Shown here: piece by piece, positions 8,301-15,549 of the stretch
Layout: each line of letters begins with the position of its first letter
Numbering within the stretch: the first letter of the stretch is position 1
Assembly: GCF_041447285.1 (NCBI RefSeq)
Contig: NZ_JBGMEB010000016.1
Coordinates: forward strand, 1-64,000
Origin: Methanomethylovorans sp041447285
GTDB lineage: Archaea; Halobacteriota; Methanosarcinia; Methanosarcinales; Methanosarcinaceae
Length of the DNA stretch: 64,000 bases
Direction: 5' to 3'
Position numbers and translations under genes: made by a program
Notes under the pieces: generated by a model
Databases searched by the model: none
Seen by the model: the letters and a program-made list of their open reading frames with translations, nothing else
Told to the model about the DNA's origin: nothing

Positions 8301-8699
8301 CAAAGAAGTCAAAATGTTATTCTCTGATTCATTCACTATACCTCCATACAAATTATCAGGGGATCTCAGAGCCCCGCCTCTCGCTACAATATATTCTTTG
8401 ATAGGTCTACTTTTGATTACCTGATGCGCTTTCATCTAAAATATCATTATCCTTATACAATTATGGGCAGATGGATCGCAGTAGACCAAAACTACTCAGT
8501 CTTTAGCTGAACGGTAGTTCACTTTTTACCAGAAACTATTGAAACTGGTGGATATTTCTTGTTTTTTAAAAACTATACATAGAAATACGCATTATTAACT
8601 AGTTAAATAGTAAAATATATATCCTATCTCATATAATAGTGCAGTGAACTAAAATGATCCAAATTAGGAATTACTTAGCGTTTTTTAGGTGAAAGAGGA
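8301..8699. other. Intergenic region with hairpins, upstream of PhnD-like gene
   Basis: There is no gene. A GGGG/CCCC hairpin at about 8358-8375 may end upstream transcription. AACTAC and GTAGTT (with inner CAG/CTG) form an inverted repeat at about 8489-8517. A TATA-rich block (AAAATATATATCC, about 8611-8624) is the likely promoter of the gene at 8700. Confidence 0.4.
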
Positions 8700-9626
8700 A
8701 TGAGAAGCAGGCATAGAACAATTTTGATTATTTTTTTCACAATTGCGATTACAATGGTATCAATCTTGTCATGCGGTTGTCTGCTTTTAGAGAAAGAAAA
8801 GGCAGTAAAAATATCTCTTGAATCTACCGGCAATGTAATGTCATCCAATGAAACGACACAGCCTTTGCGCTTGGGAGTTTTTTCAGTGGCTTCTCCTAAG
8901 ACAACGATGGAGTATTATGAAGGACTTAGAGATTATCTCTCTAAAGCCACAGGAAGAGAAGTTGAACTTGTGCAGCGGGATAATCCCCGCGAGATCAACT
9001 ATTTGCTGGGAAGCGGTAATCTTGATATTGCTTTTGTCAGGGAGGACGCATATTATGACAGCGTGCAAAAGTTTGACATGAATATCATGGCAATACCAAT
9101 CATTCAGGGGAACACTTACTACCAATCCTATGTGATAGTCCATTCAGGAACCAATATAGAGTCAATAGATGATCTTCGGGGTAAAAAATTCATTTTTAAT
9201 GATTTCAGGTTCACGAAAGAGAAAGTGAAACCTGATTATATCGAAGTGGCCCTGTCTGAAATGAACGAAACACCATCGACTTTTTTTTCCAGTTATTCGT
9301 ATAGTGAAAGCCAGGACCGTCTTATTGAGATGGTATCAAAGAAAACCGTAGATGGTGCTGAAGTAGATAGCTTCTTCTGGGCGTACATGAAGCAAAATTG
9401 CCCCCTAAATATCTTCAATCTCACAATAATTGATATTTCCCCTGCAAAAAAATCTCCTGCCATGGTGTATAATTCACAGATGGCTCCGGATGAATTGGGA
9501 CTAATAAAAAACAGTATAGTTTCAATGCACAGGAATAAGGAAGGAAAGCAGATACTTGAAAGTATGGGATTTGACATGTTCATCCCGATGGACAATGCCA
9601 CATATGAGACACTTGTATATGAATAA
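8700..9626 (+). CDS. PhnD-like phosphate/phosphonate-binding lipoprotein
   Basis: The 308-residue protein has a lipoprotein signal (hydrophobic segment then ILSCGC, Cys about 25-27) and a periplasmic-binding-protein fold of the PhnD/phosphonate family: LRLGVFSVASPKTTMEYYEGLRDYLSKATGREVEL, LDIAFVREDAYYD, and SIDDLRGKKFIFNDFRFT. PhnD proteins bind phosphonate, phosphite or related oxyanions. No ABC permease or ATPase follows. Instead the stop codon overlaps the start of a membrane histidine kinase gene, so it is likely a sensory binding protein for that kinase. It precedes the pst operon region. Confidence 0.87.
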   Translation: MRSRHRTILIIFFTIAITMVSILSCGCLLLEKEKAVKISLESTGNVMSSNETTQPLRLGVFSVASPKTTMEYYEGLRDYLSKATGREVELVQRDNPREINYLLGSGNLDIAFVREDAYYDSVQKFDMNIMAIPIIQGNTYYQSYVIVHSGTNIESIDDLRGKKFIFNDFRFTKEKVKPDYIEVALSEMNETPSTFFSSYSYSESQDRLIEMVSKKTVDGAEVDSFFWAYMKQNCPLNIFNLTIIDISPAKKSPAMVYNSQMAPDELGLIKNSIVSMHRNKEGKQILESMGFDMFIPMDNATYETLVYE

Positions 9627-11478
9627 GTATGTCCGACTCCCCGGAAACATGTACACCTCAATATCAGGGGTTACAAAGAATAAGAGCATTCGTACTAAAA
9701 TGATAATGCATTTTGTCATTATTACTCTTATTCTTGGCTTACTTATGGGGGTATATCTCAATTTTGTACAGAGCGGGATACTTCATGATGAACTTGAAAG
9801 AAATGGGGTCAACCTCGTGGTCCAGCTTTCTGAAAGCAGTATAAACCCCATGCTTACTGACAACTACGTGAATCTCCAGTGGCTGGTGGAAAATGTTGTC
9901 ATCACAGAAAAAGACGTACTCTACGTGTTCATATTAGATGAAAATAAGAATGTAGTGGCGCATACTTTTCAGAAAGGGTTTCCTTATCAACTCCAGTACA
10001 TTAACAGTCCGTCCTATGAAGCAGAGACACTACTTATGGATACGGAATATGGAATGGTGACAGATGTCTCCTATCCCATCTTAGGCGGAAAAAGTGGAGA
10101 AGTCCATGTGGGTATGTCACATGCACGTGTGAATGCATCTCTATTTAAGTCAAATGTTTTTCTGTTATTTTTTATTTTATTGCTGCTATTTGTTGGTACA
10201 TGGGGTTCATATTATTCTGCTGCCAAGCTTTATTCTCCAATTGCTGCCTTAGAGCGAGGCGTAGTGGAATTTGGAAAAGGAAACCTTGAGCAAAATGTAG
10301 CTGTCAGCTCTGAAGATGAGATTGGTAATCTGTCACGTTCTTTTAATGAAATGGCGGGTCGTATCAGATCGTTGATAGCAGACAAAGAGCAGTATTCGAA
10401 CGAAATACTGGAAACCAGGAACTATCTAAATACAATAATCTCAGGAAGCCGTGATGGGATCGTTGTCCTGGACTCAGGAACAAAGATCGAGTTCTGTAAT
10501 GAAGCTTTCTTTGCTATTTCAGGCTTTACGAAAAATGAAGTGTTGGGGGACTGTATCTCATATTATATTCCTGCCTTCAAAAAACATCTCAGTACTTCAT
10601 CTGTCGCAAACAAGGTAGGTCAACTAGCTGAAGCTAACATTATTACCAGGGATGGGTCTGTCACTCCTCTTTTTCTGAGTATTCAAAACATAGACTATCA
10701 AGGTGATCTGAAATATGTGCTTATAGCCAGGGACATAAGTGAACAGAAAGAGTTCGAATCCCTGAAGAATAATATTGTTTCAAATATCTCTCATGAGCTC
10801 AGAACCCCTCTCAATATCATGAGGGGTTTTATGGAGATCGCAATTGCCGAGGATGATAAGGAAAAACGAAATACTTTCCTTGCAAGAGCCATCGAAGCTG
10901 CAGACAGGCAGAACTGGATGATACAGGACCTTTTGGAAGTTTCTTCCATTTTGAATGGTACTGATAAGATCTGCCTTGCCGAGGTAAGCGTCAATAGCAT
11001 AATACATGCTTCTCTTGACACCTTGAGGTCTAAGATCACATTTGCTGGTATCAAGGTCATTAATAACACCGAAAAAGATTACATGGCACATGTTGACCCG
11101 GAAAAATTGAAATATGCACTGCTAAAGATATTAGATAACGCGATCAAGTTCAACATAAAGAATGGAACCATAGAGGTTGGTACTAATTCGTATGGGGAGT
11201 TCGTGGAAATATATGTCCGTGATACTGGAATAGGCATCGATAAAAAGTATATTGGACGGATATTTGAAAGATTCTATCAAATAGACAGCAGTTCCACGCG
11301 TAAATATGGAGGTAATGGACTTGGGCTTTCCATTGCAAGAGATATTGTTCTGTGCCATGGAGGAAATATATGGGTGGAATCTGAACCCGGAAAAGGTAGT
11401 ACATTCCATATTACTATCAAAAGGTATGTTAGCTCTCCTGCAATGGAAGTAACTGCTCTGCAGCCAGCAATCAATTGA
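9619..11478 (+). CDS. Membrane histidine kinase (Cache-like, HAMP, PAS, HisKA, HATPase)
   Basis: The ATG at 9619 overlaps the stop of the PhnD-like gene (TAA 9624-9626), so translation is coupled. The 619-residue protein has TM1 near residues 25-48, an extracellular Cache-like sensor of about 120 residues, TM2 (VFLLFFILLLLFVGTWGSYY), HAMP, a PAS domain (YLNTIISGSRDGIVVLDSG), an H-box NISHELRTPLNIMRGF, and an ATPase domain with DNAIKF, DTGIGID and GNGLGLSIA. It should autophosphorylate in response to a signal shared with the PhnD-like lipoprotein. No response regulator is encoded nearby. A longer reading to 9556 would overlap the upstream gene and is unlikely. Confidence 0.9.
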   Translation: MNKYVRLPGNMYTSISGVTKNKSIRTKMIMHFVIITLILGLLMGVYLNFVQSGILHDELERNGVNLVVQLSESSINPMLTDNYVNLQWLVENVVITEKDVLYVFILDENKNVVAHTFQKGFPYQLQYINSPSYEAETLLMDTEYGMVTDVSYPILGGKSGEVHVGMSHARVNASLFKSNVFLLFFILLLLFVGTWGSYYSAAKLYSPIAALERGVVEFGKGNLEQNVAVSSEDEIGNLSRSFNEMAGRIRSLIADKEQYSNEILETRNYLNTIISGSRDGIVVLDSGTKIEFCNEAFFAISGFTKNEVLGDCISYYIPAFKKHLSTSSVANKVGQLAEANIITRDGSVTPLFLSIQNIDYQGDLKYVLIARDISEQKEFESLKNNIVSNISHELRTPLNIMRGFMEIAIAEDDKEKRNTFLARAIEAADRQNWMIQDLLEVSSILNGTDKICLAEVSVNSIIHASLDTLRSKITFAGIKVINNTEKDYMAHVDPEKLKYALLKILDNAIKFNIKNGTIEVGTNSYGEFVEIYVRDTGIGIDKKYIGRIFERFYQIDSSSTRKYGGNGLGLSIARDIVLCHGGNIWVESEPGKGSTFHITIKRYVSSPAMEVTALQPAIN

Positions 11479-11565
11479 ACTTCAGGGATGTTTACGGGAT
11501 AGATTGTTGATTTTAATAAATGATCTTAATAGTCCATATATAGGGATGACCAAAATACGATTGCC

Positions 11566-11605
11566 TATATATTTTCCTTTACGTATATACACTATTTGTG
11601 AAATC
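11566..11605 (+). promoter_or_regulatory. Pho-box-like promoter, copy E
   Basis: TATATATTTTCC, then ACGTATATACAC (probable TATA box) and TTTGTGAAATC. It aligns base for base with copy F before pstS, including the following 60 bases up to and through the TTGAGCGGTACAA hairpin arm. No gene follows directly, so it may drive a non-coding RNA or be a relic of a duplicated pstS promoter. Confidence 0.5.
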
Positions 11606-11633
11606 TTAATATAGCATCTCTCCTATGTACAGG

Positions 11634-11674
11634 TTGAGCGGTACAATCCGATGGCATGACTTGTAATCGCTCAA
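11634..11674 (+). ncRNA. Leader hairpin, copy 1 (candidate small RNA)
   Basis: TTGAGCG at 11634-11640 pairs with CGCTCAA at 11668-11674, and the stem continues as TACAA with TTGTA past a G-U pair and one bulged A. The loop is 14 bases. The same element, with compensating differences in the upper stem, sits immediately before the pstS ribosome binding site at 12618-12657. RNA status is inference; a DNA operator palindrome is the alternative. Confidence 0.4.
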
Positions 11675-11880
11675 AAAACAGAAAGGAACGTAAACAAACT
11701 AGGACAACAACAACACAAAACCTCTGGGACAAGCTCCACTGAATGAAAGAAGTCTGGATAAGCAAGAGCCTTTGATATAGAAGCGGACCCTGGATACACA
11801 GAACATAAAAAACCCCTTTTCCAAAAGCGCCAATTCTATTTGTATTCAGGGAATATCCTTGCAGCGGAAAAAGGCTCTGG

Positions 11881-11903
11881 CCAGAGTCAACCCACCACTC
11901 TGG
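11881..11903 (+). terminator. Hairpin in pst leader
   Basis: CCAGAGT and ACTCTGG form a perfect 7-base-pair stem with a 9-base loop, followed by CAATAATCCTTACTTCTTT. It could end a transcript started at the 11566 promoter, giving an RNA of roughly 270-300 bases. Confidence 0.35.
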
Positions 11904-12033
11904 CAATAATCCTTACTTCTTTCAGATGGAGCTTTTCGGAGACTTTTTTAAACATGGGATTTGCTTCATGGTATTGTTTCTACAAGCAACTGAGTCGGTC
12001 TGATGGCTTCTTATATTGCTCTCTATACTGCCC

Positions 12034-12074
12034 TATATTTGTATTTCAGGTATATACTTTCTATGTGCAAACTT
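12034..12074 (+). promoter_or_regulatory. Pho-box-like promoter, copy D
   Basis: TATATTTGTAT, TTCAGGTATATAC and TATGTGCAAACTTG match copies E and F. A weaker hairpin (GGACTT/AAGTTC, 12106-12123) follows at a similar offset. No ORF follows closely. Confidence 0.5.
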
Positions 12075-12164
12075 GATATAATTTATTCACCTCTTAACGA
12101 TATGTGGACTTCGAAACAAGTTCGCTTTCAAACATGTGTACTTCTCGGAAAAATAGTAGGATAG

Positions 12165-12187
12165 ACCTGTGGTACAAAACCACAGGT
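12165..12187 (+). terminator. Perfect 9-bp hairpin in pst leader
   Basis: ACCTGTGGT, loop ACAAA, ACCACAGGT. It is a perfect stem about 100 bases after the copy D promoter. No T-run follows directly, so it could be a structured RNA end, a processing site or a terminator of a short transcript. Confidence 0.35.
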
Positions 12188-12550
12188 AGCACTACAACCC
12201 TGAATTGATGGTCAGACATAAACACATCTTTAATTGCTTCTGTACTTATCAGCCAGAGAATGTCTTTTTTTTATAATGATATTTGTTAGGAATAATCTGT
12301 CCTCTTCGTATTTTGAATACACGTGGAAAACATGCAGCTACTTTGATATTTATCTACACTGGGCGAAAAGTGCAAGGTCACACTCAGACAAGGTTTTTTC
12401 AGGATTTCGCATCACTTTTAGGGTTTATTTTTCGGCATCCTATGCTGTTATTATCTCTCCTATTTGTATGCAATTTAAAAATATAATATTAACTCACGGC
12501 GATTTATTTGAAATGCACTATGCACTGCCCTATATATCAACTATGCAATC

Positions 12551-12595
12551 TATAGATATATCTTAAATATATACATCCGTTGTGCAAAATTCATA
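12551..12595 (+). promoter_or_regulatory. Pho-box-like promoter, copy F (pstS)
   Basis: TATAGATATAT, CTTAAATATATACATCC (probable TATA box about 12565-12574) and TTGTGCAAAATT. Transcription would start near 12595, leaving a 5' leader of about 70 bases that contains the 12619-12657 hairpin. This is the promoter nearest to pstS. Confidence 0.55.
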
Positions 12596-12617
12596 TAACA
12601 TTCTTGCCCTCTACAGA

Positions 12618-12662
12618 TTGAGCGGTACAAACCTAAGGAGTAACTAGGTATCGCTCAGGTGA
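12618..12662 (+). promoter_or_regulatory. pstS leader hairpin abutting the ribosome binding site
   Basis: TGAGCGGTAC (12619-12628) pairs with GTATCGCTCA (12648-12657) with a single G-U. A competing inner stem ACCTA/TAGGT is also possible. The last A of the stem is the first base of the AGGTGA ribosome binding site of pstS, so folding could control ribosome access. It is homologous to the hairpin at 11634-11674. Confidence 0.45.
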
Positions 12663-12667
12663 ATTAA

Positions 12668-13657
12668 ATGATCAGAGAAATGATAAAGAAGTTATTTAAT
12701 GACGATGCTGGTGTTTCACCCATCATTGCAACCCTCGTTCTTATCGTGGTTGCAATCGCCGGTGCAGCAGCAGTTGGTGTGCTCATGGGATCATTCTCAA
12801 GCGATGTTTCCAGCAGTTCCAGCTCCGAAGGTGCAGCAAATGGTGCATCAACCGAGCTCCTCATTGCAGGTTCAACAACAGTCCAACCTGTATCTGAAGT
12901 CCTCGCAGAGGCATTCATGAGAGAGAACCAAGGTGTAAAAGTAACTGTACAGGGTGGCGGTTCCGGTGCAGGTATCTCCTCAACCGAAATGGACATTGTA
13001 GACATTGGTGCAGCATCCGAGGATGTTGACACAGTCACAACACACCCAAAACTCCAGCAACACCAGATCGGTGCAAGTGGAGTTGTGCTCATTGCAAAAG
13101 GTGTAACCTCTACTACAGTTGTCACACCACAGGAAGTAAAGAATCTTTATAACAATGTATCCTCAACCGGTACAGTCAGTGCAGCAACTGCCAACACAGC
13201 AGCCGGTTTGACAGCAGCAGCACCAATAACAGTCTACCAGAGAGAAGAATCAAGCGGCACTGAGGAGACCTTCTCCAAGTGGGCAAGCAATTCCAAGACC
13301 TGGATGGATGATACAAACGCAACTGGTGCAAGTGGCAATGCAGGTGTTCTTAAAGCAGTAGAGGGCTCAAGCTGTGCTATCGGATTCGTAGACTTCGGCT
13401 TCGCTGAGGGCTCCACCAGCGCAACACTCCTCGATGTCGGTGCAGGAACTTCTGCTACAACCGTAAAGGCTGAGATTCTAAAAGCTCTGAAGGGAGAATC
13501 CAGCACTTTCCCAGCGGGTCTGACTAGGCCACTCAACTACCTGACCAACGGTGCCCCATCCACTCTAGAGCAGTCCTTCATAGACTTCGCAAGGCAGCCA
13601 GCTCAGGATGCACTCTTTGATGAAGTAGGCTACTTCTCAATGATCGATATATCCTAA
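12668..13657 (+). CDS. pstS: PstS phosphate-binding protein with archaeal pilin-type N-terminus
   Basis: The 329-residue protein has the PstS fold: LIAGSTTVQPVSEVLAEAF (about 64-82), GGGSGAGI and REESSGTEETF supply the classic phosphate-coordinating Ser/Thr/Gly loops. Instead of a lipoprotein signal, the N-terminus is FNDDAGVSPIIATLVLIVVA, an archaeal prepilin (class III) signal with a charged head, a Gly just before VSP and a hydrophobic helix to about residue 42. Prepilin peptidase would cleave after the Gly and leave the helix as an assembly or anchor segment. A Ser/Gly-rich linker follows. AGGTGA lies before the ATG. It is first in the pst-pilus operon. Codon use is cleaner and more biased than in neighbours, suggesting high expression. 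Confidence 0.95.
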   Translation: MIREMIKKLFNDDAGVSPIIATLVLIVVAIAGAAAVGVLMGSFSSDVSSSSSSEGAANGASTELLIAGSTTVQPVSEVLAEAFMRENQGVKVTVQGGGSGAGISSTEMDIVDIGAASEDVDTVTTHPKLQQHQIGASGVVLIAKGVTSTTVVTPQEVKNLYNNVSSTGTVSAATANTAAGLTAAAPITVYQREESSGTEETFSKWASNSKTWMDDTNATGASGNAGVLKAVEGSSCAIGFVDFGFAEGSTSATLLDVGAGTSATTVKAEILKALKGESSTFPAGLTRPLNYLTNGAPSTLEQSFIDFARQPAQDALFDEVGYFSMIDIS

Positions 13658-13744
13658 ACGTAAGTCAATGAGAACTATGATTTGTGTGTGAACACAGATC
13701 ATACCCTTTTTCATTTATTCAAGAAAACGGAACATAAGAATAAC

Positions 13745-14659
13745 ATGAGCCGCAAATCAAAATCAGAATCCTTAACGCCCCAATATGTGTTCAGTTCCTG
13801 TACAGTTCTAACGGCTTTGATCACTATATACTTTATAGGTTTTATCTTCTATTTTGCTTATCCTACCTTTGCAAGCCAGGGTTTCATCAATTTTATAACA
13901 GGCTCCGAATGGAACTATTCTGAAAATATCTACGGAATAAGGATATTTCTTGGAGGAACTGTTGTCCTTACACTGATTACCCTTATGCTTGCTGTGCCAG
14001 TGGGTATTTTCACCGGTGTGTTCCTCTCCGAATTTGCCTCACCAAAAGTAGTTTCAATAATGAGACCCCTCATCGAATTATTGGTTGGCATACCTTCAGT
14101 GGTATATGGCGTAGTTGGTCTTTTTGTGCTGGGCCCGATATTCGGTAGCTATGTAGCTTCTATCACAGTTTCCATATTAGGTTTCCTCCCTTTTTTCCAG
14201 GACCCTGGATCAGAACGGGGAGTAGGACTGGCACTTGCTTCCACAGTACTTGCCATTATGATCCTGCCAACAATAATCTCTATATCCGAGGACTCCATCC
14301 GTTCTGTTAAGAGAGAATACAGGGAAGCATCTTTTGCTTTGGGTGCCACTCATTGGGAAACAATAAGTAAAGTTGTATTGCCAGCAGCATCAAAAGGTAT
14401 ACTCTCGGCTGTGGTTTTAGGCATGATGCGAGCCATGGGTGAAACTATGGCTGTGGTAATGCTATTTGGCAGTGCCAAACAGATACCAACTACCTTTTTC
14501 GGTTCCGGTTATGCTATGACCTCCAAGATCCTGAATGATATCGGTCTGCATATAGCCGAGGAAACATCCCGAAGTGCTTTGTTCGCCATCGCTGCAGTGC
14601 TTTTTGCAACAGAGATATTATTTGTAGGGCTTGCACGGGTCATAGGGGGAAAACTATGA
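13745..14659 (+). CDS. pstC: PstC phosphate ABC transporter permease
   Basis: From ATG 13745 the 304-residue protein has six membrane helices and the permease signature with the EAA loop (REASFALGATHWETISKVVLPAASKGILSA is the ATPase-docking region; cite residues about 215-245). ELLVGIPSVVYGVVGLFV is typical of PstC. The longer frame from TTG 13682 adds 21 polar residues without a ribosome binding site. It lies 87 bases after pstS, and its end overlaps the pstA start (ATGA). Confidence 0.93.
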   Translation: MSRKSKSESLTPQYVFSSCTVLTALITIYFIGFIFYFAYPTFASQGFINFITGSEWNYSENIYGIRIFLGGTVVLTLITLMLAVPVGIFTGVFLSEFASPKVVSIMRPLIELLVGIPSVVYGVVGLFVLGPIFGSYVASITVSILGFLPFFQDPGSERGVGLALASTVLAIMILPTIISISEDSIRSVKREYREASFALGATHWETISKVVLPAASKGILSAVVLGMMRAMGETMAVVMLFGSAKQIPTTFFGSGYAMTSKILNDIGLHIAEETSRSALFAIAAVLFATEILFVGLARVIGGKL

Positions 14660-15549
14660 ACATAAGGCATCTGAAAGGCAGATTCTTTATATCCCTGTCA
14701 TACTTATGTGCAATTTTCGTATTATTTGCACTTGTATTCATTCTGGGCAACATCACAATAAAAGCACTCCCAAGCCTGAACCTGCATTTTATATTTACTT
14801 CGGAATCAACTGAACCTGGTTATGGTGGTGCCATCGGTAATGCCGTAGTGGGTACAATTATCATTTCATTGTTTTCTACACTGCTGGCAACGCCTGTAGC
14901 TGTAGGCACAGCAATATACCTGAAAAGATATGCAAACGAAGGTCCTCTTGTAAGGATATTCAGGTTCATGATAGATGTACTTTCAGGAACTCCTTCAATA
15001 GTCCTGGGAGTTTTTGGTTTGATGCTGCTTGTTTTTGTTATGAGGGAGATTACAGGAGGCTTTTCACTTATTTCAGGTTCAATTGCGCTTGCAATACTCA
15101 TATTGCCAGTTATTGAACGTGCTTCTGAAGAGGCTATCGACAGGGTCCACAGAGACCTTGAAGATGCAAGCTATGCGCTTGGTGCCACAAAATGGGATAC
15201 CATAAAACATATCACTATCCCCTCCGCCCTTTCAGGGATTTTGACAGGTATAGTTTTAGGAACAGGGCGTGCTGCGGAAGAATCTGCTGTAGTGATCCTT
15301 ACCGCAGGCTACACTCAGTTCTTCCCAGAATATAAGGTTGCAGCAAGTGAAAAATTATTATTTGGGATTAAGGTCTATCCTTTCCAGGACCTTGTAGCAA
15401 CTTTGCCACTTGCTGTTTATCATTCTTTTGAATTCCCTCATCTTGTATCTGTTTCAGAAGGTTTTGCGGCAGCTTTCGTGCTGATATTCATAGTCATGAT
15501 AATAAACGCCGTTACACGGCTAATCGTCTGGAGGCGCAGAATTGGCTGA
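14656..15549 (+). CDS. pstA: PstA phosphate ABC transporter permease
   Basis: A 297-residue six-helix permease. Its start overlaps the pstC stop as ATGA. VLSGTPSIVLGVFGLMLL and the EAA-type loop DASYALGATKWDTIKHITIP mark it as PstA. It forms the phosphate channel with PstC. The next gene is not pstB but a pilus-type ATPase, whose TTG start (15542) lies eight bases inside pstA and whose GGAGG ribosome binding site is within the last codons of pstA. Confidence 0.93.
   Translation: MNIRHLKGRFFISLSYLCAIFVLFALVFILGNITIKALPSLNLHFIFTSESTEPGYGGAIGNAVVGTIIISLFSTLLATPVAVGTAIYLKRYANEGPLVRIFRFMIDVLSGTPSIVLGVFGLMLLVFVMREITGGFSLISGSIALAILILPVIERASEEAIDRVHRDLEDASYALGATKWDTIKHITIPSALSGILTGIVLGTGRAAEESAVVILTAGYTQFFPEYKVAASEKLLFGIKVYPFQDLVATLPLAVYHSFEFPHLVSVSEGFAAAFVLIFIVMIINAVTRLIVWRRRIG

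Larger units (their letters stand above)
11479..12667. other. 1.2-kb gene-free leader of the pst operon
   Basis: No credible ORF lies here: the open frames at 11840-12076 and 12234-12566 lack ribosome binding sites and protein-like composition. The stretch holds three copies of the Pho-box-like promoter (11566, 12034, 12551), each followed about 36 bases later by a hairpin, plus a perfect hairpin at 12165-12187 and another at 11881-11903. It may produce small RNAs in addition to the pstS leader. Confidence 0.6.

Noticed and set aside
11840..12566. Open frames of 78 and 110 codons in the pst leader
   Set aside because: There is no ribosome binding site, the composition is not protein-like, and they overlap repeated promoter and hairpin elements.
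12664..13125. 153-codon antisense frame opposite pstS
   Set aside because: It mirrors the codon bias of pstS; no promoter or ribosome site.
13682..13744. TTG start extending PstC by 21 residues
   Set aside because: No ribosome site; the extra residues are not PstC-like.
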